Below are positions 36,089 through 44,111 of a stretch of DNA of 64,000 nucleotides, piece by piece. Source of the DNA: Candidatus Gastranaerophilales bacterium (lineage in GTDB: Bacteria > Cyanobacteriota > Vampirovibrionia > Gastranaerophilales > Gastranaerophilaceae); the NCBI GenBank assembly GCA_900769645.1, contig CAAGHI010000056.1, positions 24,397-88,396 on the forward strand, given 5' to 3'. The translations under genes and the position numbers were made by a program. The notes beneath the pieces are model-generated. The model saw only the letters and a list, made by a program, of their open reading frames with translations. It made no database searches and was not told the origin of the DNA. Position 1 is the first letter of the stretch; each line of letters opens with the position of its first letter.

Positions 36089-37447
36089 ATGTTTAGAAAA
36101 GTATTGATTGCAAACCGCGGGGAGATTGCGGTAAGAATTATAAGAGCTTGCAGAGAAATCGGTATTCCAACCGTTGCTATTTATTCTCAGGCTGATGCAA
36201 ATTCGCTTCACGTTAGATTGGCTACTGAGGCATACTGTATTGGACCTGCTCAGAGTGCAAAAAGTTATTTGAGCATTCCGGCAATTATTTCTGCAGCAAT
36301 CGTTTCCGGTGCTGATGCAATCCACCCAGGGTACGGCTTTATGTCTGAAAGAGCAGATTTTGCTGAAATTTGTGCTAAACACGGCATTAAATTTATCGGA
36401 CCAACTGCGGAAGCTATGAGAAAAATGGGTGATAAGGCAACTGCTCGTAAGACAATGATTGAAAATAGTGTTCCTGTAACCCCTGGAACAGGGATTTTGA
36501 AAACTCCTGAGGAAGTTAAGGAATTTGCGAATAAAGTTGGTTATCCGATTATTTTGAAAGCTACTGCCGGTGGTGGTGGTAAGGGGATGAGAATTTGCAG
36601 ATCTGATGAGGAAGTCGATGTTAATATGAGTCTTTGTCAGTCAGAAGCTCAAAATTTCTTTGGAAATCCTGATGTTTATGCTGAAAAATTCTTGGAAAAT
36701 CCACGCCACATTGAAGTTCAAATTCTTGCTGACCAATACGGCAATGTAGTTCACTTGGGTGAAAGAGATTGTTCAATACAAAGACGTCATCAAAAATTGT
36801 TGGAAGAAGCTCCTTCTCCTGCAATTGATGAGGCTACTCGTAAAGAAATGGGTGCTGCTGCTGTTCGTGCTGCAAAAGCTATTAATTACGAAAGTGCAGG
36901 AACTTGTGAATTTTTGCTAGACCACGATGGCAAATGGTATTTTATGGAAATGAATACTAGAATTCAGGTTGAACACTGTGTAACTGAAATGATTTCAAAT
37001 GTTGATTTGGTAAGAGAACAAATTATGGTTGCAGCTGGCGAAAAACTTGATTTTACTCAGGACGATATCGTATTGCGAGGACATGCAATTGAATGTCGTA
37101 TTAATGCTGAAAATCCTGAAAAAGATTTTATGCCGAACCCAGGAACTATTACAGGTTACGTAACTCCTGGTGGATTTGGTGTAAGAGTAGATTCGCACGC
37201 ATATCAGGACTATTCAATTCCGCCTTATTACGATTCAATGATTGGAAAATTGATTTGTTGGGGTAGAACTCGAAACGAGGCTCGTCGTAGAATGTACAGA
37301 GCTTTGAAAGAGTATGTTATCACAGGTGTTGAAACAACAATTCCGTTCCACCAAGCAATTATTGAAGATCCGGTGTTTATGAGTGGTAAATTTAATACAG
37401 GATTTATCGAAGATTTTTATAAACGCACAGGTCGTGATAAAAAATAA
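36089..37447 (+). CDS. accC: biotin carboxylase subunit of acetyl-CoA carboxylase
   Basis: Carboxylates biotin on AccB with ATP and bicarbonate. ATP-grasp fold: N-terminal KVLIANRGEIAVRI, glycine-rich ATP lid KATAGGGGKGMR, and the catalytic block EMNTRIQVEH. 452 aa from the ATG at 36,089, matching the family; a start at 36,020 would add a spurious extension. A terminator follows, so accBC ends here; no accA or accD is visible. Confidence 0.96.
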   Translation: MFRKVLIANRGEIAVRIIRACREIGIPTVAIYSQADANSLHVRLATEAYCIGPAQSAKSYLSIPAIISAAIVSGADAIHPGYGFMSERADFAEICAKHGIKFIGPTAEAMRKMGDKATARKTMIENSVPVTPGTGILKTPEEVKEFANKVGYPIILKATAGGGGKGMRICRSDEEVDVNMSLCQSEAQNFFGNPDVYAEKFLENPRHIEVQILADQYGNVVHLGERDCSIQRRHQKLLEEAPSPAIDEATRKEMGAAAVRAAKAINYESAGTCEFLLDHDGKWYFMEMNTRIQVEHCVTEMISNVDLVREQIMVAAGEKLDFTQDDIVLRGHAIECRINAENPEKDFMPNPGTITGYVTPGGFGVRVDSHAYQDYSIPPYYDSMIGKLICWGRTRNEARRRMYRALKEYVITGVETTIPFHQAIIEDPVFMSGKFNTGFIEDFYKRTGRDKK

Positions 37448-37453
37448 ATTTGG

Positions 37454-37485
37454 AAAAGCCCGAAATAATCGGGCTTTTATTTTTA
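37454..37485 (+). terminator. Rho-independent terminator of accC
   Basis: Stem AAAAGCCCGA/TCGGGCTTTT (37454-37463 with 37469-37478), loop AATAA, then a T-rich run. Confidence 0.92.
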
Positions 37486-37498
37486 CTAAGATTTTTGG

Positions 37499-37527
37499 TT
37501 GAAAAATTTCTGAAAATATGCTAAAAT
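37499..37527 (+). promoter_or_regulatory. promoter of the first poly-G pilin locus
   Basis: TTGAAA (37499-37504), 17-nt spacer, TAAAAT (37522-37527). The same geometry and the AAAATATGNTAAAAT sequence recur at 52,562-52,590 and 45,619-45,647. A hairpin TGTCAG/CTGACA (37548-37566) follows. Confidence 0.75.
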
Positions 37528-37587
37528 GAGTATATATGAATAGAAAATGTCAGGCACTATCTGACAATCTGGATAAGGAGTCAGAGT

Positions 37588-38662
37588 ATGAGAAAAGATT
37601 GTATTATGCAAGAATTGTTAAAAATGGAAAGCCACCTAATTGGCGGATGTAATATGCTCGTCGGGGGGGGGGGGCAATCGTTACGGGGTACGTGATGTAG
37701 TACGAGGAGATGATTTAGCAGCAAAGCTTTTAGATGCCAAGAGGCAAAGATGCGAAGAGGCAGAGCCCTTATCAAAAGAAGATACTAAGTTACTAAGTCA
37801 CTATGGTACTAAGTTCGTATCAGAAATAAATTTCGTTAATAATTGCGAAGAATATGAGTCTATTGTAGGTTGGGCTCACCAGCCCAACAAAGAAACCAAT
37901 AATTCAACACAGTTGCAGGGAAAGAAAGCTAATTCTTCTGAAACAGACCACGCATCTATGCCTCTTTGCCTCTTTGCATCTAAATCAGTTTCGTGTTGGT
38001 ATAACAATGCCAACCTACATAAGAAAGTTGCCTTTACTCTCGCTGAAGTATTGATTACACTTGGAATTATAGGTGTTGTCGCTGCACTGACGCTGCCAAC
38101 AATTATTCAAAATTATAAAAAGTCAGTAATAGAGACATCTGTCAAGAAATTTTATACAAATATAAATCAGGCAATAATTATGTCAGAGCGTGACAATGGT
38201 GATATGCATGAATGGAGTCGAACAGATTGGGGTGGCGATGGAGCTCCAACTTGGGACGCATATTTTGATAAATATATGGTTACCATAAAGCGTATGAAAA
38301 CATCAGATGGCAAAAATACAATATTTGTTTTCTCTGATGGAAGTGGGCTAAGAATAAATGCATCGGATTTTTTCTGGTGTGTGAAAGCGGATTATGTAGA
38401 TAATTTTTATAAATATAATAAATCTGCACAGTGTATGCTGTTTGGGTTTTATCCAACCTATCCTGTTTCAGGGTCAAAGGATTGTGTGATTGCAAACTAT
38501 AGAGATAAAGGGGTTGAACCGTATATCCACGGAAATTCTAATTGTAGTAGAATAAACGATCCAGAATATTTGTGTAATGGTGCTTACAAAGAGTATTATT
38601 ATGCAAGAGCGTTGCAAATAAACGGGTGGAAGTTTCCTAAAAATTGCCAAATTGGACATTGA
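37588..38662 (+). CDS. prepilin-type protein with poly-G leader, out of frame at present (locus A)
   Basis: The ATG at 37,588 has AAGGAG 8 nt before it and opens a 25-codon leader (MRKDCIMQELLKMESHLIGG) that runs into 12 G (37,663-37,674). In this frame translation stops at 37,695. The pilin part is in another frame and would be joined if the tract had 11 G (or 14). The pilin domain starts with AFTLAEVLITLGIIGVVAAL (about 38,030), the usual N-methylation and N-terminal helix of type IV or type II pseudopilins, with an Ala rather than Gly before Phe. The body (about 190 residues) ends with NGWKFPKNC, typical of the family. An in-frame ATG exists at 37,962 but has no ribosome binding site. Likely a phase-variable surface pilin. 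Confidence 0.7.
37663..37674 (+). repeat. homopolymeric tract, 12 G (locus A)
   Basis: Directly after codon 25 of the leader (CTC GTC). Long G tracts are unexpected in this AT-rich genome and are prone to slippage. 11 G would fuse the leader to the pilin frame. Confidence 0.9.
37731..37757 (+). repeat. GATGC-rich repeat, inverted partner at 37,936
   Basis: GATGCCAAGAGGCAAAGATG; its approximate reverse complement is at 37,936-37,996. A related pair lies at 46,323-46,369 and 46,720-46,780. Confidence 0.55.
37865..37888 (+). repeat. REP-like hairpin, copy 1
   Basis: GTAGG followed by TTGGGCT/AGCCCAA with a CACC loop. One of four GTAGG-led inverted repeats in the window, found inside pilin leaders. 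Confidence 0.6.
37936..37996 (+). repeat. dispersed repeat in the pilin leader, copy A
   Basis: About 60 nt, bounded by GAAAC and GTTTC, matching 46,720-46,780. It encodes ETDHASMP..ASK.VS in the pilin frame in both loci, so it forms part of the leader peptide or is a repeat read through in frame. Confidence 0.6.
37993..38018 (-). repeat. REP-like hairpin, copy 2
   Basis: Reverse complement reads GTAGGTTGGCATTG and pairs TTGGCAT with ATACCAA. It lies 12 nt before the pilin start in locus A. Confidence 0.55.
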
Positions 38663-38745
38663 TAAATGACTTTTTCAGAGTAACGAGTATTGTTCAAAAC
38701 TTCACACCAAAATATGGAATATGAACCAATGTTGTCACAGTGGGT

Positions 38746-40962
38746 TTATGATGGCTTTTTCTTTGGATTTTTGTTATGTCTTGGCTTCCCGTTGTTGCGT
38801 CTTGGCATATTGGCAGTTGCGTAAGATGTTTGAATACGTTTTACGCTGTAAACATCTGGAATAGCTTGAATACTTAGGGTAACTTTTTTCAATGTATCTA
38901 TGTTGTCAAGTTCCAAACCAAGTTCAATAATACCTACTTTGCCACTTTTTGATTTTACATTTGCATAAGTGATATTTGTACCGTTATCAGAAACTGCTGC
39001 GATAATATCTTTCAAAAGCCCTTGTTTTTCAGCTGTTTCAACCCTGATTGTTGTATTGTAAGTTCTGTTTGTATTGTCGCCAGACCAGTGGATATTCATT
39101 AATCTTTCCGGTTCAATGTTGTCGAGCATTTGGCAATCCATTCTGTGGACTGTAACCCCTTTGGCTCTTGTTACGACCCCGACAATTGGTTCCCCTGGGA
39201 TTGGAGAACAGCATTTTGCAATCGAGTACATCAAACCTTCAAGTCCGATAATATCTTTTTCAGAGTTTTTGCGAGATGTCCCGTGGAAGTTTTCCCCAGG
39301 AACTCTTGTCGATTCAGGCTTTTTAAGTTTGTTTATAACCTTATTTACAGTCGTTTCGCCATATCCGAGAGCAGCAAACAAATCTTCTGCTGAAACGTAG
39401 TTCATTTGTTTTGCGACTTTGGCAAACTCACCTGATTTCATATAATCGTCAAAAACAGCTTTGGTTAGTTCGTGTTCAAGGTTGGTTTTACCGACTTCAA
39501 TGTGTTCTTCTCGGTTATTTTTCTTGAACCATTGTTTAATTTTTGATGATGCCTGTTTTGTTACAACGAAATTTAACCAATCAAGGCGTGGAGCAGGCGT
39601 TTTTGATGTTAAAATTTCTACAATATCACCGTTGTTTAATTTCGTATCAAGTTGTGCAATTCTACCGTTAATAAGTGCGCCAACTGTTTTGTTCCCGACT
39701 TCCGAGTGAATTCTGTATGCAAAGTCGACAGGGGTTGCGTTTATCGGTAAATCGAATACGTCCCCGTTTGGCGTGAAGGCAAATACCTGATCAGAGAAAA
39801 GATCAAGTTTGACAGAGTTTACGTAGTCCTCAGCTGAGGTCATGTCTTTGTCATATTCAACAAGTTTTCTCATCCAAGAAAACTGCATATCTGTCGGGTT
39901 GTTTGCTTTTTGGGAACCTTTTTCTTTATAACGCCAGTGGGCTGCGATACCATATTCTGCAACCTCGTGCATCTCCCAAGTTCTAATTTGAACTTCCAAC
40001 GGCTTCGTTTTTGGGCCAATAACAGATGTGTGAAGTGACTGGTACATGTTGCCTTTCGGCATTGCGATGTAGTCTTTAAATCTGCCGGGGATTGGTTTGA
40101 ATTGCGAGTGGATAAGCCCCAAAACCTCGTAACATTCTTTTTCAGTGTCTACAATTACACGAACTGCTGTGATGTCATAAAGGTCATGGAATGCGATATT
40201 CAAGCGTTTCATTTTACTGTAAATACTGTAATAATGCTTTGCACGTCCTGTGATTTGTGCATTAATTCCGGCTTTTTTTACGTCTTGAGAAATTTTATCA
40301 ATAAGGATTTTGACTGTTGCTTCTCTGTCTGCTTTGGTTTGAGAAACGAGACGTGCAATTTCAAAATACTTGTCAGGTTCAAGATATCTCAAAGACAAAT
40401 CTTCAAGCTCGGCTTTGATTTTGTAGATACCTAAACGGTTTGCAAGTGGAGCGAAGATATCAAGGGTTTCACGAGCAATTTTTTGTTGTTTGGCAGTCGT
40501 CATAAAGTTGAGGGTTCTCATATTGTGGAGACGGTCTGCAAGTTTTAAGAAAACAATTCTGATGTCGCTTGCCATTGCAATAAATAGACGTCTAAAATTT
40601 TCTGCTTGACGCTCTTCTTTTGACTTAAATTGAAGTTTGCCGAGTTTGGTAACCCCTTGCACAAGAGTCAAAACATCTTTACCGAAAAGTTTTTCGATTT
40701 CTTCCGGCTGGGTGTCAGTGTCCTCCAAAATGTCGTGAAGAAAAGCGGCTTCTAGTGTGTGAGAATCAACTTTTAAGCCGACTAATATTTTTGCAACCTC
40801 AACAGGGTGAATAATATAAGGTTCTTCCGAAACCCTGTATTGTCCTTCGTGTAGCCTTTTGGCAAAAAGGTATGCTTTTTCTATCTCTTCAATTTCAGAA
40901 GGTTCTCTGTTTTGTTCAATTAAAATTTTCTTAATATCTTCAAAAAGTGGTTTTTCGCTCAT
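38746..40962 (-). CDS. rel: bifunctional (p)ppGpp synthetase/hydrolase
   Basis: Controls the stringent response by making and breaking (p)ppGpp. HD hydrolase motif HDILEDT (about residues 71-77); synthetase motif RFKDYIAMPKGNMYQSLHT (about 289-307) with the RFKD form seen in enzymes that also hydrolyse; TGS domain (AFTPNGDVFDLP); and a C-terminal ACT domain. Length 738 aa is normal. A basic C-terminal tail (RRNNGKPRHNKNPKKKPS) is unusual. The start ATG at 40,962 is close to a TTGAAA-N17-TATTAT promoter, leaving almost no leader. Confidence 0.94.
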   Translation of the reverse strand: MSEKPLFEDIKKILIEQNREPSEIEEIEKAYLFAKRLHEGQYRVSEEPYIIHPVEVAKILVGLKVDSHTLEAAFLHDILEDTDTQPEEIEKLFGKDVLTLVQGVTKLGKLQFKSKEERQAENFRRLFIAMASDIRIVFLKLADRLHNMRTLNFMTTAKQQKIARETLDIFAPLANRLGIYKIKAELEDLSLRYLEPDKYFEIARLVSQTKADREATVKILIDKISQDVKKAGINAQITGRAKHYYSIYSKMKRLNIAFHDLYDITAVRVIVDTEKECYEVLGLIHSQFKPIPGRFKDYIAMPKGNMYQSLHTSVIGPKTKPLEVQIRTWEMHEVAEYGIAAHWRYKEKGSQKANNPTDMQFSWMRKLVEYDKDMTSAEDYVNSVKLDLFSDQVFAFTPNGDVFDLPINATPVDFAYRIHSEVGNKTVGALINGRIAQLDTKLNNGDIVEILTSKTPAPRLDWLNFVVTKQASSKIKQWFKKNNREEHIEVGKTNLEHELTKAVFDDYMKSGEFAKVAKQMNYVSAEDLFAALGYGETTVNKVINKLKKPESTRVPGENFHGTSRKNSEKDIIGLEGLMYSIAKCCSPIPGEPIVGVVTRAKGVTVHRMDCQMLDNIEPERLMNIHWSGDNTNRTYNTTIRVETAEKQGLLKDIIAAVSDNGTNITYANVKSKSGKVGIIELGLELDNIDTLKKVTLSIQAIPDVYSVKRIQTSYATANMPRRNNGKPRHNKNPKKKPS

Positions 40963-40971
40963 GATATAATC

Positions 40972-41000
40972 ATAATACAGATTTTATTCGTAATTTTCAA
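40972..41000 (-). promoter_or_regulatory. promoter of rel
   Basis: On the minus strand TTGAAA (40995-41000), 17-nt spacer, TATTAT (40972-40977), 9 nt before the ATG at 40,962. Confidence 0.7.
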
Positions 41001-41036
41001 GTAAAAATGAATAATTTCATTCATAAGGATTACAAA

Positions 41037-41330
41037 ATGCTAAAAGAAACAAAAGACGGAGTAATTTTTTCATTGAAAATTTCTCCAAATGCATCTAAAA
41101 ATGAAATAATAAAAACACCTGAGGGGTATAAGGTTAAAATTACGGCTCAACCGATTGATGGGAAAGCAAATAAGGCGTTGATTGAATTTTTATCAAAGCA
41201 GTTTAAGGTACCAAAATCGTATTTTGAAATTGTTAGGGGAGAAACGTCTAAAGATAAGACAATTATGATTAGAAATATTGATGAAGCTAAAGTACAATTT
41301 ATCAATGAATTGTTAAATAATGTTAAATAA
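41037..41330 (+). CDS. DUF167 (YggU-like) protein
   Basis: 97 aa with the family motif KVKITAQPIDGKANKALIEFLSKQFKVP followed by VRGETSKDKTI. YggU/DUF167 structures are known but the function is not. ATG 41,037 is chosen since AAGGATTAC precedes it. Divergent from rel. Followed 48 nt later by an orphan gene. Confidence 0.88.
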   Translation: MLKETKDGVIFSLKISPNASKNEIIKTPEGYKVKITAQPIDGKANKALIEFLSKQFKVPKSYFEIVRGETSKDKTIMIRNIDEAKVQFINELLNNVK

Positions 41331-41378
41331 AAGGCAAAAAATCTTTTTATGAGTTTTAAATCTCAAAAAGGAGAATTC

Positions 41379-41780
41379 ATGCAAATTAATAATAATTCTA
41401 ATGTCGCTTTTGGAACAAGAGTCCCGCAAAAATTTTTAGATGAATTAAGCGTTTCTGTTCCAGTAAAAAATAGGAATTCTTCTACGTATTTGAACATGCT
41501 TCGTGATTTAGATACAAAAGCAGAACAGGTGCGAAAATTTGGAAGTGATACATTTGAAATCGGGTTTACTAAAGATCCAGAAACACAAAAACTTACATTA
41601 TGTTTAAGAGATGCTGTAAATCCCGATAAAGCTCCTGTAATTTTGCCTAAAAATAGAAAGCAAGTTTTGTTAGCAAGGTTTTTATCATTCAAAAAAGAAG
41701 ATATTGTAAATGCTCAGAATGAAATAAAACACGGTTCAACGATAGAAGAAATTACAAAACATATTATAAAATTCAGATAG
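41379..41780 (+). CDS. orphan protein with N-terminal VAFGT motif
   Basis: 133 aa, no family recognised. Begins MQINNNSNVAFGTRVPQKF, a short motif similar to that in other orphan proteins of the window; the rest is alpha/beta and polar, with no signal peptide or membrane helix. AAAAGGAGAATTC places the start at 41,379 rather than 41,349. Role unknown. Confidence 0.65.
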   Translation: MQINNNSNVAFGTRVPQKFLDELSVSVPVKNRNSSTYLNMLRDLDTKAEQVRKFGSDTFEIGFTKDPETQKLTLCLRDAVNPDKAPVILPKNRKQVLLARFLSFKKEDIVNAQNEIKHGSTIEEITKHIIKFR

Positions 41781-41840
41781 ACTTGCAAAAATATTACGTT
41801 TATAGTACATTCTAATTAGGTAGAAATATGATAGTAAATT

Positions 41841-41954
41841 ATTCTTTAAAACTCCATCATGTCCATTGTCATAGTGTCCTTGAAAGACTATGAATTGGTG
41901 GTGCGCGCTTTTAAAGAATATTGTTTCAATTCTTTTATAAATGGTCTTTCAAGG
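41841..41954. ncRNA. interleaved inverted repeats, candidate pseudoknot RNA
   Basis: Two perfect 11-bp inverted pairs are interleaved: ATTCTTTAAAA (41841-41851) with TTTTAAAGAAT (41909-41919), and CCTTGAAAGAC (41878-41888) with GTCTTTCAAGG (41944-41954). This a-b-a'-b' order is that of a pseudoknot or of two alternative folds. Two small hairpins follow (TGAGC/GCTCA at 41979-41992; GCCTG/CAGGC at 41994-42007), ending just before the next gene. Confidence 0.5.
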
Positions 41955-42035
41955 TAAAAGCGATTGACTGTTTTGTATTGAGCGTTTGCTCAAGCCTGAT
42001 TTCAGGCGATGAAAAGAATTGGAGAAATAATAAAG

Positions 42036-43307
42036 ATGGCAATAACAAATATAATTTCGGCTATTGGAAACAATAGCAGTGTTTACCCCCTAATACTAAG
42101 AGATTGTGGAATTGAAGTTCCGACAAAGCTTGCTCTTACGTATGACCAAAACAAAAAAGAATCAAAAGAGATTGCGTATCTTGCGACTAGAGAACGTTTT
42201 TTGGACGAATATTCTTCTTCTGCAGTTTGGCTCGGTGGAATTCCGTTTATGGGCTGGCTTTGCAACAAGTTTATTAAATCAAAAGCCTTGAACCCTGATG
42301 TAAATTTGAAGTTGTTTAAGGAAGAGGACGGAATTCAGGGAATTGATTATAATATTAAGAAGTTTGCTAAAACCGCTCCTGACGCTGTAAAAGATTTGGT
42401 TAAAGTAAAGGGAAATAAAAAGTTATATGAAAAACTTCTTGCCGGAAAGTTTGTTGTTTCAACAACCGTGCCGATTTTGTTTATGGGATTTATTTTGCCA
42501 AAGTTGATTTTTGCATCATCTTCAAAGAAAATCCAAAAACTAAGAGAGGAAAATGCAAAATTTTCTCAAAATCAAAAAATTAGTTTTATGCAAAAAGATA
42601 GATTTTTCAAGTCGCAAACTCCTTCGTTTACAGGTGCTTGGATTACAAAGGCTGCAAACTTTTCTGCACAGGACAAAATGGCAGTAACTGATGGTGGCTA
42701 TGCTGTTGGGCGAATTGCAACCGCTCGAAACAAAAACGAGTGTATGGATTTGAGTTTCAAAATGACTGGCATGATGGTCTTGAACTATTTGGCGCCAAAA
42801 TGGATAGAAAAAGTGTTGAATAAAATGACAGGAACTCAACTTGATCCGATTATTTTGGCTGATAAAGAATTTGTAGAGCAGGTGAAAGCCGGCACTTTGA
42901 GCCTCCCAAAATCTGACAACGCAAAAGATTTGCTTGATTTCGTTGATAATATCGAAAACAAGGATACGCCATTTATAAAATTTGCAAAGAAATTTGAAAA
43001 AATCAAAATGCTTGATAACGGAATTCGTGATCCTAGGGAATATGTTGATATAAAAGGGCTAGGCGGATTTAGAAACGATATTGAAAATTTTGCCAAGCGA
43101 GCTGTTAAATCAGATAATTTAGAAAAATATGTTAAAAAGGCTAAAATCGCAAAATCTGCTAATATTTTGACAAACGTAGTATTGAGCAGCTTTTTGCTTG
43201 CTTATGTTTTGCCAAAAGCTCAATTTGCCTTCCGAAAACTTGTAACAGGTTCTGACTTGGAACCCGGTTTGGCTCCTGCAGAAAAAGTAGTTGATAAAAA
43301 AGTGTAA
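42036..43307 (+). CDS. orphan membrane-associated protein
   Basis: 423 aa from the ATG at 42,036 (GGAG 11 nt upstream); a start at 42,009 is possible but has no ribosome binding site. Hydrophobic segments are at about residues 58-72, 137-165 (TVPILFMGFILPKLIFA), and near the C-terminus (ILTNVVLSSFLLAYVLPK). TPSFTG occurs at about residue 195. No known family; the layout suggests a membrane protein with cytoplasmic loops. It sits behind the pseudoknot-like leader, which may control it. Confidence 0.6.
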   Translation: MAITNIISAIGNNSSVYPLILRDCGIEVPTKLALTYDQNKKESKEIAYLATRERFLDEYSSSAVWLGGIPFMGWLCNKFIKSKALNPDVNLKLFKEEDGIQGIDYNIKKFAKTAPDAVKDLVKVKGNKKLYEKLLAGKFVVSTTVPILFMGFILPKLIFASSSKKIQKLREENAKFSQNQKISFMQKDRFFKSQTPSFTGAWITKAANFSAQDKMAVTDGGYAVGRIATARNKNECMDLSFKMTGMMVLNYLAPKWIEKVLNKMTGTQLDPIILADKEFVEQVKAGTLSLPKSDNAKDLLDFVDNIENKDTPFIKFAKKFEKIKMLDNGIRDPREYVDIKGLGGFRNDIENFAKRAVKSDNLEKYVKKAKIAKSANILTNVVLSSFLLAYVLPKAQFAFRKLVTGSDLEPGLAPAEKVVDKKV

Positions 43308-43394
43308 CGTGTCCTGCGCGGACGGCGGGAACTTTTTGTGTAAAGCCTATTCCGCAATCATGGCGATTTAACTCCGTAATTTGCTATTTATAAT

Positions 43395-43428
43395 AAAAAA
43401 GGAACTGAATATTCAGTTCCTTTTTTAT
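43395..43428. terminator. bidirectional terminator
   Basis: A perfect palindrome GGAACTGAAT/ATTCAGTTCC (43401-43420) between A and T runs, placed between convergent genes. Confidence 0.92.
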
Positions 43429-43445
43429 TATTTAAAATTATTCAA

Positions 43446-44111
43446 TTACACCATTGCAATTTCTCTTGATGTATTCATAAATTCAACCTGATTGTCATCT
43501 TGAGAGTGATCTACGTCAGGCAAGATTTCGTTTTTGATGTTTGCCAAATCTTCTTTCATCAATCTTCTTGGAGAACCTTCGTCAAGTGAGTGGTTTCGCA
43601 ACAAGTATGATGGGTGGAAAATTGTCATTGCACGATAATCTTTGCCATCTACATTGATTGTTAGCCATTGACCTCTAACTTTAGAAATTGTTTGTTTTTT
43701 GTCAAGGTTTACAAATGATTTCAATGCTGTTGCTCCGCAAAGTACAATTGCTCTTGGATTGATAATATCGATTTGAGCTTCCAAAAATTTTCTGCATGCT
43801 GCTTTTTCTTCGTCAGATGGAACCCTGTTTTTTGGAGGTCTACATTTTACTGTATTAATTACATAAATATCTTCGTCTCTTGAAATACCAGCTTCTTTTA
43901 GAAAATCGTTCAAAAGTTGTCCGGCCCTTCCAACAAACGGTCTACCTGTTTCATCTTCCATTTCGCCTGGTGCTTCGCCAATAAGTACGATTTTGGCAGT
44001 TGATGGGTTTCCGTCAGAAAAAACTATGTTATTTCTTGTTGCTCCCAATGCACAAGCCTTGCAGCTTTCGCATTTAGATCTAACTATTTCCAGACAATCC
44101 TTCTTCATCAT
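43446..44111 (-). CDS. uracil-DNA glycosylase, family 4-type with Fe-S cluster
   Basis: Removes uracil from DNA in base excision repair. Cysteines C..C (KCESCKACALG), CGATALKSF and further Cys bind the cluster; the uracil-binding motif is GEAPGEMEDETGRPFVG and the second active-site motif is HPSYLLRN. Length 221 aa fits. The start of the coding frame overlaps the 3' end of the AGCS symporter gene by about 30 nt. GAGAGAGAGA precedes the ATG. Confidence 0.9.
   Translation of the reverse strand: MMKKDCLEIVRSKCESCKACALGATRNNIVFSDGNPSTAKIVLIGEAPGEMEDETGRPFVGRAGQLLNDFLKEAGISRDEDIYVINTVKCRPPKNRVPSDEEKAACRKFLEAQIDIINPRAIVLCGATALKSFVNLDKKQTISKVRGQWLTINVDGKDYRAMTIFHPSYLLRNHSLDEGSPRRLMKEDLANIKNEILPDVDHSQDDNQVEFMNTSREIAMV

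Noticed and set aside
37663..37674. The G tract as a copy of the tRNA-Leu CGACGGGGGG sequence
   Set aside because: Similarity is limited to the run of G; flanks differ and no tRNA parts are present.
41858..41882. An arm-type integrase site in the pseudoknot region
   Set aside because: The reverse strand has GGACAC and TGGACAT, but the spacing differs (8 rather than 4 nt between them) and no element ends are near; likely chance.
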